Source of the DNA: Lamellibrachia satsuma
Lineage: Eukaryota; Annelida; Polychaeta; Sabellida; Siboglinidae
Assembly (NCBI GenBank): GCA_033239005.1
Contig: BSQZ01000010.1
Location: 11,345,001 to 11,409,000 of the forward strand
DNA length: 64,000 bases
Direction: 5' to 3'
In this document: positions 24,285 to 37,140 of the stretch, one piece after another
Numbering within the stretch: position 1 is the stretch's first letter
Layout of the letters: every line of letters begins with the position of its first letter
Notes under the pieces: model-generated
Seen by the model: only the letters and a program-made list of their open reading frames with translations
Told to the model about the DNA's origin: nothing
The model's database searches: none
Position numbers and translations under genes: made by a program

Positions 24285-24452
24285 ATGTGCTTCCAAGTGC
24301 ATTTATACCAAGCTATGCCTCTGATATCCAGGTGCTCATTTATACAGCGGAGTGAACTGGAGCACAGTGAAGTACCCGACATTGTCCATAATTCGAAACG
24401 GCAGTAATAGGATTCGAAACCGGTTTTATTGATTACGAGTCCGATGTATGAT
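24285..24452 (-). mobile_element. SINE copy C, head-side half
   Basis: Contains the shared blocks ccaggtgctcatttatacag, gtgaactggagca, ttcgaaacggcag and the tRNA-like segment (ggattcgaaaccgg, gagtccgatgta), on the minus strand. The expected head end is replaced by the 8-bp repeat that follows. It may be the other half of copy B, about 400 bp away. Confidence 0.65.
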
Positions 24453-24553
24453 CCACCACGCCACCACGCCACCACGCCATCACGCCACCACGCCACCACG
24501 CCACCACGCCTCCACGCCACCACGCCTCCACGCCACCACGCCACCACGCCACC
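24450..24553. repeat. 8-bp repeat (ccaccacg)n
   Basis: About 12 units with cctccacg variants, starting exactly where other SINE copies have the conserved gccaccgc end of the tRNA-like head. It has probably grown out of that sequence. Confidence 0.85.
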
Positions 24554-24559
24554 GCTCCC

Positions 24560-25555
24560 CATTAAGCAGTATTACCAAGCAACTTCTTTAGCACCTGGCG
24601 TTTAGGATGGAACTATGAAATATTTTTTTATCAGACAGTAACTCCAAGTGTCCCTTTCATCGGGTGCTTGTGCTAGGGGAAGTACAAGATCCCACACTCT
24701 GGGTAACCATGTAGCCTGCTGTAGACTCACAAAGCTGGTCGATTTCAAGATAGAGCTACAGTAAAAGAACATACTTGTGTAATCCAGCTAGTGACTTCTT
24801 ACACATGCGACGGCATTAATGTACAATTCCGTGTATGCTTATTTTGAAATATAGTTTTTTATTCCCTGCACTTTGAACATAATCGCACAGCGTGAATACT
24901 GAATAACGGCATTAAAAGCAACTGTCATTATTACCTAAAAATTCAAAGTCCATGGGATGTGCCTGAAATGTTTACAGAATGTTCTTCAATTGTTGTGCAA
25001 GCGAAAACAAAATCTACACGTACACGCGCACGAACACAAGCGTTAGTGCGAACGTGGAATCACATCCATGATTTGCAGGATTTGGTCTAGGAAGTCGCAT
25101 TAATTTTATGGTTGTGGTAATAGACCGCTATGATGCTGAGACGGTCGTAACTTGTACAATGTCCTAGTAACTCAAGGCCATGTGACACGGAAATCCTGAT
25201 GAATAATTGTCCAATTTGTGTGTGGCGTGCATCGAATGCGTGTGGTGAATCATAAAAACTAAAAAAATGTGTTATTCGAGGAGACGACTTTCTTCAGCAT
25301 GAAATGGATTACCATGTCGTCATAACACAAATCCTGTTATTCATCATGATAGAGTGGCCATTTGACCATTGCAACATTCACTAGTAATCGCGCAAGAAAC
25401 AGCACACATTGGTAATAAAATGCCACGATTCGTACTATATTCGATGTTACACGACGTACTATACTGTACTACATCGGCCGTCTGTGACGTATTCAGCCTG
25501 ACTGCCATATGGCAATACAGTCAGGAGACACCTACTGTAAGAATTGGTGTGGGAA
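24560..25555. other. no recognised gene
   Basis: Unique AT-rich sequence. Nothing coding or repetitive stands out apart from a short chance frame at 25369-25572. Confidence 0.5.
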
Positions 25556-25560
25556 AATAC

Positions 25561-25866
25561 GTTCTTATATAACGCAGCACTCAGTCCTTAGGACTGTCCA
25601 AAGCGCTTTACGCATCCCCCTTCACCTGTTCATTCCAGCGCCATTTCGACTTCTCTAAGAACCATAAAACCGCGATGTAATTACAGCGCGACTCATCAAC
25701 AGGCCAACAACTGTCTACGGCCAGGTACTCATTTGTACAGCTGTGTGAACTGGAGCAACAGTCAGTGACCGAAATTGCCGAAGCTTCGAAACGGCAGAGA
25801 AGTCAAACACGGGTTCTCGCGATTGCTGGATTGACAGTCCGATGTTCTAACCTCTATGCCACCGCA
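25561..25866 (-). mobile_element. SINE copy D, near full length
   Basis: Best complete copy, about 305 bp. Minus strand: tRNA-like head gcggtggcatagaggttaga (A box), a degenerate B box near gagaacccgtgtttgac, the body with gccgtttcgaagcttcgg and tgagtacctggccgtagac, and the tail gcgctttggacagtcctaag, ending ctgcgttatataagaac. Confidence 0.85.
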
Positions 25867-26136
25867 ATGTCATTACAATCGAACCGTCAGTGTTCAAGGG
25901 TTTCCATGGTACAAAAAACTGAGCCGAGATGTGATTTTCACTGATTTTATTTCCTTTGGCTATTTTCTACTTCTGCCCCACGAACCCAAAAGGGTTGGCC
26001 TCGCAAATAATTTTTAAATATCGACATATCTACTCAGTATCAAGTTCCAGGAGCGAGTTTGTATTAAATGTATTCTACAGCGACTTGGAAAGTAAGCATG
26101 GGAAAGACAGGAAACACCGATAAAAGTGTTCGGAAA

Positions 26137-26232
26137 TTATGCTGAGGAACAGTGTATGACCTTCATATGATGCCGAGGAGCAGTGTATGACCTTTATATG
26201 ATGCCGATGAGCAGTGTATGACCTTTATATGA
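26137..26232. repeat. about 32-bp repeat, 3 copies
   Basis: Three units with the core agcagtgtatgacctttata, separated by atgccgaggagc variants. Confidence 0.85.
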
Positions 26233-26295
26233 AAAAGTTGCTTTCAAAAGTTGTCTTCTCCCTGGAAAAATGCTTGCCCGAACATCTGTTAAAAC

Positions 26296-26595
26296 TTAAA
26301 ACATGACAAAACATACTAATAAATATAGCAGAGCGACAATCTCCAAACCCTCAAGAATTATCGGAATCCGCCGAGTTGAATCACTGTAGCCCGACTCAAC
26401 TGCTGCTGCATCCTGATGTCGGGGCTGGTCGACTTTTGTTTTCTTGCTATTTCTGCCTGATAATTCACGTTTGCTACTTTTCACTGGACATTTAGTACGT
26501 TGGATTTGACAATCAAATTTACACTCCCCAAATGCCCTATATTTAATTATACAACTCAATGGTCGCAATGTTTGTTTGCACTGTGTCCTTTTCAT
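26296..26595 (-). CDS. hypothetical Cys-containing ORF with C-terminal hydrophobic segment (doubtful)
   Basis: A 99-codon frame with a true ATG at 26595. The first third has five cysteines (C6, C15, C25, C30, C37); a basic middle (KSSKRELSGRNSKK) follows; the end is hydrophobic (LEGLEIVALLYLLVCFVMF), like a membrane anchor. An in-frame stop lies 39 bp upstream of the ATG, overlapping a ctag that could be a splice acceptor. There is no recognisable family and no signal peptide. It may be a terminal exon or chance. Confidence 0.2.
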   Translation of the reverse strand: MKRTQCKQTLRPLSCIIKYRAFGECKFDCQIQRTKCPVKSSKRELSGRNSKKTKVDQPRHQDAAAVESGYSDSTRRIPIILEGLEIVALLYLLVCFVMF

Positions 26596-26758
26596 TGGTG
26601 GTATTCGAAATGATATCCTTTTATTGAATTTCTAGTCGGTAAACCATTAGCATAACCATCTCGATCCCTGTGAAATATAAAAACATATAGTTGACAGTTT
26701 TGTTCTAGGTGTTTTGATAGCATCACTATGTTATCTATCAGTCATAGTCATAAAATAA

Positions 26759-26759
<1 letters not shown>

Positions 26760-26824
<65 letters not shown>
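26760..26824. repeat. (TA)n microsatellite
   Basis: About 65 bp of pure AT dinucleotide. Confidence 0.98.
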
Positions 26825-26829
<5 letters not shown>

Positions 26830-27439
26830 GGTATTCATTAAACACACATTGACAGTAAGCGTATTGTTTGAATTCGTGAGGCAGAAGTAGATAAACCTTA
26901 ACGGTTATCACCATACCACAGGGAATTTATTCGGGCATAGTGATCTTTTATCAAGAACCCCAACATGTCTACTTTATGTAACCAAAACATGAAAACGATA
27001 TACAAATATTGCTTGACACATCTGAAAACGCCACGTGCCAACGGTTCGTGAGATTCGACCATATCGATTATAACCTGAATTTCAAATCACCGACCTTAAG
27101 GTTGGATCCGGTGACCCACCGGCGCAGCGGTTGATTTGGATACGTGCACATGCCAGAAGACTGTCAAGCTCAATATTAACTAATCCGAGTCGCAGCGAGT
27201 CGATGGTACAATGGACTCATCACAGCATCCACCGTACGTTCCTGTCACGTGCTCTCAATTCATCGTAATCACCTTCCTGCCATTCAGCAGACGATGTTGC
27301 AACGCGCGTTCAGTGCAGTGTTCCACATAACCGCGGCCCCAGGCCTGTGAACCTTCTGTGGGGCCCTTAACTGCCACAAGTCATAGGCCCTGTTGGTTCG
27401 TTCCGTTTTTTTATAAACAGCTACAATGCCGAATTAACC

Positions 27440-28323
27440 ATGGTACAACTGGTACACTCATTCCAAGCCCTCCACAGAAAGAGGCGAGTGGGTGGCAGTG
27501 AGAGATTACCGATCCATTGTGCAGCTCCGACCGTTGAGCAGAACAACGATCCATCATGCCTGGACATTTCTAGGCAAACCACACAAGTTAAGTCAGTCAA
27601 CAAACCACACATCATGCCAACTTCGAAAGCTTCAAAACAGACTGAATCTGAGATGGACGAAATTCGCCGTTCACTTGATTTCCTCTGCAGTTCGTTTGAC
27701 GATATCAAGAAACAAAATGCAGCGATAGACAAGCGAATCACCAAGTTGCTGGAGATGATAAAAGCAAAAGATGAGCGTCCATCCAAGTTGGAGGCGCAGG
27801 TGAATGACTAAGAACAGAACTCGAAAAAAAGAACTTGATCATCACCGGGCTGAACATTCACAGCGATGCCTCGACCGCCACTTCGACCAAGCACAGCACG
27901 CGCAATGTAACATCGAGTGCCGCAGAGGAAACACCGACCATCTCGTAGAGTGCCACTATGAGGACGAACTTCGTCAACTTCGCCAGACGGAGGTTGAACG
28001 TCACGCTTGAGCCGTACCACATCACGACTAACCACGACCTGCCGCCGCGGCGTGACGGGAATCGACCGATCATCGTGCTGTTCCACTTGGCGGGCAGAAA
28101 AGATGAACTGATGAAGAAACGGAGTGCGTTGAGATGAACGGACATTTATCTGAATGACCACCTCTCAACGTCCAACAGAGAACTTTTCCGACAAGCCCGG
28201 CAGCTGAAGCGCGACAAGAATGTCCACAGCGCGTGGACGCAGAACTGCTGCGTGTGCGTCAAGATTCGCGAGGACGGGCAGAGACTGAAGGTGAAGACTC
28301 TCGTAGATCTCGCGAGAGTTTGA
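27440..28323 (+). pseudogene. LINE ORF1 remnant (coiled-coil / nucleic-acid-binding ORF1p-like)
   Basis: The first segment (27440-27811) carries a coiled-coil: SEMDEIRRSLDFLCSSFDDI, then KRITKLLEMIKAK. At about 27808 the frame shifts, and the frame from there runs to 28323 with in-frame stops at 27946 and 28135. It reads LRTELEKKNLIITGL, then YHITTNHDLPPRRDGNRPII and IYLNDHLSTSNRELFRQARQ, ending WTQNCCVCVKIREDGQRLKV. This order (coiled coil, a GI/GL-type strand, the R/K-rich xLNDxLSxxNRxLFxxAR block) is the pattern of ORF1 proteins paired with APE-type LINEs. It lies just upstream of an endonuclease-RT remnant in the same orientation. At least three inactivating lesions. Confidence 0.75.
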
Positions 28324-28411
28324 ACTCTGTCACATGACTTCGATTATTCGAAATGCCTTTGGCCTCACATTACACATTCTCCCGTTTGCGGGAATCTGTG
28401 ATGACTAGTTT

Positions 28412-31070
28412 ATGTTCATACAGTCTGATTATGTATTCGATCAATTCGATCAGTTAAACTTTTGTTCGTTTCAATACTCTGATTATAGAGCCCATGACCA
28501 AGAAGGTAGTATTGATCCAGATAATAACTTCTATAATTATATCTCCTCAAATTGCAATTTTATTCTGAACAGAAATTTAACGAAGATCTCAATATGTCAA
28601 ATATTATTTTTTAGCAGAAATATATCTTTTATTCATTTTAGCTCATGCAGTTTGAATGCAAATTTCGAAGATATTTGTATTTACTTAGAATCACTTTATA
28701 TTGTTCCATCGCAATTTCTGAAACATGGGCTCAGTCCGATCAGATTTCTCGGTTTCAACTACCAGGTTATTCATCTGTTCACATTGTAAGGGATTACAAA
28801 CGGGGTGGTGGGAAGGCACTATACGTCAAACAGGGTGGTGGGATGGCACTATACGTCAAACAAGGTGGTGGGATGGCACTATACGTCAAACAGGGTGGTG
28901 GGGTGGCATTATACGTCAAACAGGGTGGTGGGAAGGCACTATACGTCAAACAGGGTGGTGGGGTGGCACTATGCGTCAAACAGGGTGGTGGGGTGGCACT
29001 ATACGTCAAACAGGGTGGTGGGGTGGCACTATACGTCAAACATGACCTCGATTGTTTTATTATATCGAGTAAATCAACAACTATAACTTATGTGTTTGAA
29101 TGTGTTACTAATGAGTTAAAGTTAGCTAACTGTAGACCTGTGGTAATTGCTTGCGTATACAGAACACCTGGGTCTGACGTCACTTTATTTATTGACAACA
29201 TTGACCGCCTATTTAATCAAGTTGCGATTAAGAAAACTATATTCATTTGTGGCGATTTCAATATAAAATTATTGAAACATGACTCGCACAGCGGTACAAA
29301 CTATTTCCTAGATTTGATGTTCAGGCTTGGCATGTTCCCAGTAATTACTAAGCCTACCAGTATTTTGGAATGTGTCGCAAACACTTATTGATAATATATT
29401 CACCAATGATATCAATAGTGATATCACATGTGGTTTAGTTATTACAGACATAAGCATTTGGCCGTTTTTGCTATTTGTAAGTATGACGGTAACCGATGTA
29501 GCTGTAGTTGACCTGCAAGATACAAACGTCAAACAAGTGTGGAAAGTGTTAAGTTCTCAGTCACACAGATATTAATGAGGCATACAAAAATTTTCTTAAC
29601 GATTTCACAGTATTGTATAATAATTACTGTCCGCTTCGCCGCGCTAGTACTAACAATGAGAGTGAACAAAAACCTTGGTTCACGAATGGTCTCAAAAACA
29701 GTTTCTTTCGAATAGAAACAACGTTACCGAATTAAGGTATATATCGTACAAGACTAAACAACAGTTATATGATTCGCTAAACGGGATTATTATAGTAAGT
29801 TATTGTCATAGCACCGGGGAAACTTATCCAGGACTTGGAAAATGTTGCGTAAAATCATGGAGAAATCTCGACTTGAGTGTAATTCTCCTACACAATTTGA
29901 TAACAATGGTATTACTATCGGTGACAGGGCTACTATAGCAAACACGTTTAATAAGTATTTTACAAGCATTGGACCAGAGTTAGCTAAACATATTGAAACT
30001 CCACCAGGCATCTCCGTTCTTGATTACGTGGGCAAACGCAATGAATGTTCTAAGTTTTTGGCACCAACCGATAAGGAAGAGGTTATACGCATCGTTAATA
30101 GTTGTGGCAATAAATATTAGGCCGATTGTGATGGCAATACGACGAGTCTCGTTAAAAATGTAATTGAATGTATTTCCGAACCTATGACGTATATATGTAA
30201 CATGTCATTTAAATGTGGCGTTTTCCCGCACAAGATGAAAACAGCTAAAGTAAAACCTTTATAGAAATCTGGTGAAAAACATTTATTTACCAATTTCAGG
30301 CCGATTTCACTTCTACCACAGTTCTCTAAAATACTAGAGAAACTGTTTAATTATCGACTTGAAGGCTTTATGAATTCTTGTACTAACTTAAATTCGTGCC
30401 AATATGGATTTAGAGAAGGCATGTCAACTTGCCACGCTTTGGTAGAATTGTTTGACGATATTACACATTCGTTAGAATATAAGACATGTGCGATCGGTGT
30501 ATTTATAGATCTCAAGAAAGCTTTTGATACTGCAGACCATCAACTGCTGTGTAAAAAACGTGAACTTTATGGCATTCGTGGAAATGCGTGTAATTGGGTC
30601 AATAGTTACTTGAACTATCGTAGCCAATTTGTAAACACTGACGGCCACAGCTGAGGCGCACAAAGAATAACATGTGGAGTTCCACACGGGTCAATACTCG
30701 GTCCGCAGCTGTTTATTCTCTATATCAATGACATGTGCAGTGTCTCTAAACTGGTCAACTTTACCTTATTTGCTGATGACACGAACATCTTCTGTTCAGT
30801 CAATGATATAAAACATCTTGAAAATATTGTATCCAACGAACTATATAAATTACAATTATGGTTCTCAATCAACAAATTGTCTCTAAATATAGCCAAAACC
30901 AATTACTTTTTATTTTCTGGTCGAGAACAATTGTCTGATATAAATATCAAGGTAACAAATGCACATATATTAAGAGTATGAGTTATAAAATGTCTACGCG
31001 TGCTTATGGAAGAATCATTAAAGTGGAAAGACCACATCAGTCGAGTAAAGTCAAACTATCGACTACAGAT
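28412..31070 (+). pseudogene. APE-type LINE ORF2 remnant (endonuclease + reverse transcriptase)
   Basis: Endonuclease part: HFSSCSLNANFEDICIYLES-like start (about 28630-28690, frame 2); AISETWAQ after a frameshift near 28705; a GGGxALYVK segment expanded eightfold; ACVYRTPGSD (about 29150); ICGDFNI (about 29245); then TLIDNIFTND and GLVITDIS in another frame (29380-29460). Reverse transcriptase part (frame 1 from 29842): FRPISLLPQFSKILEKL (about 30298-30350), FIDLKKAFDTADHQLL (about 30502-30550), CGVPHGSILGPQLFILYIND (about 30670-30730) and the catalytic LFADDTNIF (about 30766-30792). In-frame stops fall at 30118, 30262, 30652 and 30979, so it is dead. Near 31015 a further block, SLKWKDHISRVKS, continues in a shifted frame before a 27-bp array interrupts. 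The motif set fits the Jockey/CR1 group; I cannot assign the clade. Confidence 0.9.
28801..29040. repeat. 30-bp in-frame tandem expansion inside LINE endonuclease, 8 copies
   Basis: Exactly eight 30-bp units (core ggcactatacgtcaaacagg) with ggaagg, ggatgg and ggggtgg variants. Each encodes GG(K/M/V)ALYVKQG in the endonuclease frame. A normal endonuclease has this GGGVALYVK-type segment once. Confidence 0.95.
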
Positions 31071-31202
31071 GTAGGGCCGCGTGGACGTAACGCTCTTGTA
31101 GGGCCGCGTGAACGTAGCGCTCTTGTAGGGCCGCGTGAAAGTAGCGCACTTGTAGGGCCGCGTGGACGTAACGCTCTTGTAGGACCGCGTGGACGTAGCG
31201 CG
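31071..31202. repeat. 27-bp minisatellite, 5 copies
   Basis: Units gtagggccgcgtggacgtaa + cgctctt with small variants, placed directly after the LINE reading frame and interrupting the C-terminal region of ORF2. Confidence 0.93.
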
Positions 31203-32111
31203 ACAAGCTATACAACGATTGTCACTGTCAATTTGTAGACATGAATCAAAATATATAAAAAGGCTATGTTTATACATATTTGTTGAAGTACGTTTCTCAG
31301 GATATGTACATCATCATATTTTGTCACGGAAGTGACTTCAACGAAAACCAGCTAAATGATGTGGCAGAGACAAGTAGATAGCTTTTTTACCTCTGTCACG
31401 GATTGGCGGGGTTTCCGCTCACTAGGCTGACTCGGGTCTAGTTGGGATGCCCCGTTTCTATAACTCAACGCGCGTGAATGGTGGTTGCATAAGTGAACAA
31501 GACAACAAAGACAAGTGAAAGAAAAATAAGCATTTAATATACGATAGTTATTAAGTAATTTAAGGAAACAAATAGACTCCTGGGTCTATGTAATATAATC
31601 TAATCTTCCGATCCTCTGACAATCGGACAGGGGTTAATCACCCAATGTAATCGTAGAAGCTTCTACTAGCATCTAATTCAAATACAAAAACACTGTTCCA
31701 ACGTAAACTCAAACTAAGATTTATCTCATCAATACTTCCACAGGGAGATCTACCATATTGGCGTGTATGCTTATCTAACGTGACTAGTCCAACAACCGCC
31801 TCCCTGTATCCACAGCTACACAGTTGATTCTAAAGCATCTAATGCCTAAAGAACATCTTAATTACATCTGAGGTAGATAAATGCCTAAACAACATCACGT
31901 TTGATTTTGAGGCATCTAATCCCTAAACATCAACACACTCGATTCTCTGCATTCTTACAAACTGTTCATTGGATCTGCCCTTTGCGTGGAGGCGTGTCCA
32001 CATTACCGCCCGTCTTTTCATGGGAGATGAAGATCATTTCCCAGTCGTCGTGAACGGAGGGTTGTCGCCGTTTTGCATATCACTTCGGCAGTCGTGCCGT
32101 TTGCAGTGGAA
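31203..32111. other. no recognised gene; possible further repeat sequence
   Basis: Contains cggattggcggggtttccgc at about 31400 and several taaatgcctaaacaacatc-like phrases near 31840-31930 that recur imperfectly. I see no open frame with a known motif. Confidence 0.4.
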
Positions 32112-32287
32112 CAGCGTCTCGTCCGCAACCGGAGAGCGTACCGCCGGCCGTCGAAAAGCGTCTCGTCCGCAGCCGAAGAGCGTGCCGTCGACCGTCGAAC
32201 AGCGTCTCGTCCGCAGCCGAAGAGCGTGCCGTCGACCGTCGAACAGCGTCTCGTCCGCAGCCGAAGAGCGGGCCTTCCTCTGTCGTC
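32112..32287. repeat. 44-bp minisatellite, 4 copies plus a decayed fifth
   Basis: Units with cgtctcgtccgcagccgaag followed by agcgtgccgtcgaccgtcga, GC-rich relative to its surroundings. Open frames rich in Arg/Ser on both strands at 31969-32466 come from this block. Confidence 0.92.
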
Positions 32288-32324
32288 GAGCGTACGTCTG
32301 CAGTCGAAGAGCGGGCCGTCCGCT

Positions 32325-33475
32325 TCGCCCCGCGCGCTGTCGTCGCGCTTCGTTGCCTCACGAGTATAGACGCAACAGTCGGGCGTCCATCTACACCTTT
32401 CTATGTTGCACCTCTCGGTCGTGTACTGGACAACTACTGCCCTTACGTTTCCCATTCTCCTTCTAACTTTAGTGGAGAGTATACACTTCTACCGACATAC
32501 GCAAAGTCTTACTTTCCACCTGGCTGACTCACACTTGCCCTTCACTTGACATTCGGGCGCCCACGCTGGGCTACACCGTGACCTGCTCGCCGAAAGCATC
32601 ACACGTGTATCCAGTCTCTTTTTATTCTCCTTGTTTCTGAGATAACACATGACACTAGTTCATCAATCGGTGTCTCCTGGTCGAGTCCATCAGGAAAAAC
32701 ACCCCTAAAACGAGTAATACTTTGGTCCTTTCCTACTTAATATGCATCAGTATGTAAGATAAACAAACCTATGCCATAGATACGGACACGGGCATGCTTG
32801 AACAAACAGATCACACAATACAGGTAGGCTCCAACAAAGGCCGATGCATTCATTCATACTTGAAAGGTTTAACTAATAAATAAAGAAACAGGAAATATTA
32901 TTCTGATAACCAACAAAGCAGAAATGCTACAACCTCAAGGAGGCACCGTTATTCATAGCGATTACGAGTTGTTTCCTAACAAGGCAGACGGTGGTATTTT
33001 GCCAACCCATGTCGGTTTCCCCCAGCTAACGTATCGCTGCAACTAAAGTGCATCCATACAATATTACGCGTTTCGGACGAGCGCGCCATGACTATATTAC
33101 AATGTTGTAATTATGTAGAATTGCACAACTATATCGAAATGCCAGCAAAAATATGAATAGCTCATCTGAATAGTCACACTGGCACAATTAATTGATTCCT
33201 TTTATGAATCGCATTTGAACTAGCTGACTTGCTCTGTCGGCGAATCGCAAGTATAATAAAATCCCGTAGACATCAAAAAACAACTGTAACTTCATTGCAA
33301 TAATAAAAATGAAACATTTGAAAGGAGCGTTGATTGTGTCGATGTTTTCAGTAGCTTAGTCCATATCGTCACGAAGTTTCATAGCGCTTTTATGCGTGTC
33401 ATGTCATGTACAGCCTCACGTCACAGCCACGAAGGCCGGTGCGTGCAGTCCATAGTTAAGACGGTTATTTTTTTT
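32325..33475. other. no recognised gene
   Basis: Unique sequence ending in a (gaca)n run at about 33488-33508. Nothing coding is supported. Confidence 0.5.
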
Positions 33476-33579
33476 GTATATAGATAAACAGACAGACAGA
33501 CAGACAGACGCGGGGGTCTTGTACCTCAGAACAACTATTGAAAAGCCAGGCTTCCCACACATGCAACAATCAGATATAT

Positions 33580-35577
33580 CCTTCCACTCACATTTGTCTA
33601 CAATCAAGGTGCTCCTTCCACCCACATTTGTCTACAATCAACGCGCTCCTTCCACCCAGGTTTATCTACATTCAAGGTGCTCCTTCCTGACACGTTTGTC
33701 TACAATCAAGGTACACCTTCCACCCACGTTTGTCTACAATCAAGGTGCTCCTTCCGCCCACGTTTGTCTACAATCAAGGTGCTCCTTCCACCCACGTTTG
33801 TCTACAATCAAGGTGCTCCTTCCACCTACGTTTGTCTACAATCAAGGCGCTCTTTCCACCCACATTTGTCTACAATCAAGGTGCTCTTCCCACCCACGTT
33901 TGTCTACAATCAAGGTTCTTCTTCCACCTACGTTTGTCTACAGTCAAGTTGCACCTTCCACCCACATTTTTCTACAATCAAGATGCTTCTTCCACCAACA
34001 TTTGTCTACAATCAAAGCGCTCCTTCCACCCACGTTTGTCTACAGTCAAGGTGCTCCTTCCACCCACGTTTGTCTACAATCAAGGTGCTCCTTCCACCCA
34101 CATTTGTCTACAATCAAGGTGCTCCTTCCACCCACGTTTGTCTACAACCAACGCGCTCCTTCCACCCATATTTGTCTACAATCAAGGTGCTCCTTCCACC
34201 CACGTTTGTCTAAAATCAAGGCGCTCTTTCCACCCATGTTTGTCAACAATCAAGGTGCTCCTTCCACCCACGTTTGTCTACAACCAACGCGCTCCTTCCA
34301 CCCATATTTGTCTAAAATCAAGGTGCTCCTTCCACCCACATTTGTTTACAATCAAGGTGTTTCTTCCACCCATATTTGTCTACAATCAAGGTGCTCTTTC
34401 CACCCACGTTTGTCTAAAATCAAGGTGCTCCTTCCTGACACGTTTGTCTACAATCAAGGTGCTCCTTCCACCCACATTTGTCTACAATCAAAGCGCTCCT
34501 TCCACCCACATCTGTCTAAAGTTAAGGTGCTCCTTCCACCCACGTTTGTTTACAATCAAGGTGCTCCTTCCACCCACATTTGTCTACAATCAAGGCGCTC
34601 TTTCCACCACGTTTGTCTACAATCAAGGTGCTCCTTCCACCCACGTTTATCTACAATCAAGGCGCTCCTTCCACCCACGTTTATCTACAATCAAGGTGCT
34701 CCTTCCACCCATGTTTGTCTACAATCAAGGTCCTCCTTCCACCCACATTTGTCTACAATCAAGGCGCTCTTTCCACCACGTTTGTCGACAATCAAGGTGC
34801 TCCTTCCACCCACGTTTATCTACAATCAAGGTGCTCCTTCCACCCACGTTTATCTACAATCAAGGTGCTCCTTCCTCCCACGTTTGTCTAAAATCAAGGC
34901 GCTCTTTCCACCCATGTTTGTCAACAATCAAGGTGCTCCTTCCACCCACGTTTTTCTACAATCAAGGCGCTCTTTCCACCCATATTTGTCTACAATCAAG
35001 GTGCTCCTTCCACCCACGTTTGTCTAAAATCAAGGTGCTCCTTCCTGACACATTTGTCTACAATCAAGCTGCTCCTTCCGCCTACGTTTGTCTACAATCA
35101 AGGTGCTCCTTCCACCCACATTTGTCTACAATCAAGGCGCTCCTTCCACCCACATTTGTCTAAAATCAAGGTGCTCCTTCCACCCACGTTTGTCTACAAT
35201 CAAGGCGCTCCTTCCACCCACATTTGTCTAAAATCAAGGTGCTCCTTCCACCCACGTTTGTCTACAGTCAAGGTGCTCTTTCCACCCACATTTGTCTACA
35301 ATCAAGGCGCTCCTTCCACCCACATTTATCTAAAATCAAGGTGCTCCTTCCACCCACGTTTGTCTACAGTCAAGGTGCTCTTTCCACCCACATTTGTCTA
35401 CAATCAAGGCGCTCCTTCCACCCACATTTGTCTAAAATCAAGGTGCTCCTTCCACCCACGTTTGTCTACAATCAAGGTGCTCCTTCCACCCATATTTGTC
35501 TATAATGAAGACGCTCCTTACACCCACGTTTGTGTACAATCAAGGTGCTCCTTTCAGACACGTTTTAATGGTCAAGG
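33580..35577. repeat. 34-bp minisatellite, about 58 copies
   Basis: Unit cttccacccacgtttgtcta + caatcaaggtgctc. Variants include acattt/acgttt, aatcaa/agtcaa, ggtgct/ggcgct and tctaaa for tctaca. A 33-bp deletion unit (tttccaccacgtt) occurs at 34601 and again 169 bp later (five units minus one base), marking a local block duplication. All three + frames are stop-free over long stretches because the unit has none; they are not proteins. Confidence 0.97.
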
Positions 35578-36490
35578 GGCTTCTCACAAGAGCATTTTAG
35601 TAATAACTGCGCCTCAGAAATATATCGTAATTTTAAGCATTGTATTATGATGTTTCGTTAAACCTGTAGCAAAGACTTCCAAGACAAAAGTGAACCAATA
35701 CATGTCCCAGACCTATCGTTAGTGTTTCGCCCAACGAAGGTCACAGGTCGTATCATGTGACTATGAGCCTGATGGTTTATGGGACGTCTGCAGCGCCGTC
35801 ACAGGCCATAGCAACACTCAGGCGCACGTTGATATAAACCCGACCTCCAGACCTATTAAGACATATCACACCACCAGTCGCACCTAATTAGCTGCGGGTC
35901 GCTGTTTTAAGGTACGTCGTCTGTCAATGTTGCTTTTCAAGGTAGCTTATAATCTAATTAACACGAATCATGTTATCGGCTAGACAGGCTGGTAATAACT
36001 ATATTAGCTAACCTAGCGTGAGGCAGAAAATCGTGGATGTTATCTACGTGTAAGTGAGTGCTAACTCATACTGAAATAATGGGTATGTATGTGATCGTTA
36101 GAATCGTCGTCTTCGTGCGCTCATTACCGCAGATAATTAACTAATGTTCCTTCAGTAGTATTGTTTCATTTGACACCCCTCTAACTGGTATGTAACAAGA
36201 ACGCCTAAAAGCATCGGTGGACGGTATTTACTAGTCCAAGGGTGATTCTGCGTAGAGTACAATCCTTAGGCGACGTTCCTTAATCTCTGCATGTTTCCAA
36301 GCGATGTGGACTACCGCCTTGCTGTAATTCGAATCGGTGGGCGGTATTGCGGGCACTGGTTTTGCAGGTGTTTAGTTGGGTGTTCTTCGCTATGTTCTGC
36401 CGCCCACAAATTCGACTGACAGCAACGTCGTTATTTACACCGCTAGGAGGGCGGAAACAAGCCAAGATCAAAGAACGATACCAAAGGTAT
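35578..36490. other. no recognised gene; weak promoter-like stretch
   Basis: Around 35831 a TATA-like gatataaaccc is followed about 80 bp later by aaggtacgt, a good splice-donor context. No coding exon follows within the region. Confidence 0.3.
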
Positions 36491-36491
36491 A

Positions 36492-36930
<439 letters not shown>

Positions 36931-37140
36931 GGTGTTTCCAGGAAGTTCTTTTCGCCGGCAGTCAACCTCAGTATTGGGCATTGGATCAAATGCATGGTCG
37001 CGTAACGCGGTTAAATGACAAGATGTAATTCGGGAGACAACGTCGATTTAATTCATGACGAAACTTTGGCTTGGTCATCGTATATCCTTCTATCTACCAG
37101 TGTTTCTGTCAAACTTGCCTTCCAAGCAAACACTTCCATA

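Noticed and set aside
33474..35650. Long open frames rich in Ser/Thr/His and Leu/Pro
   Set aside because: Product of the stop-free 34-bp repeat; open in several phases at once.
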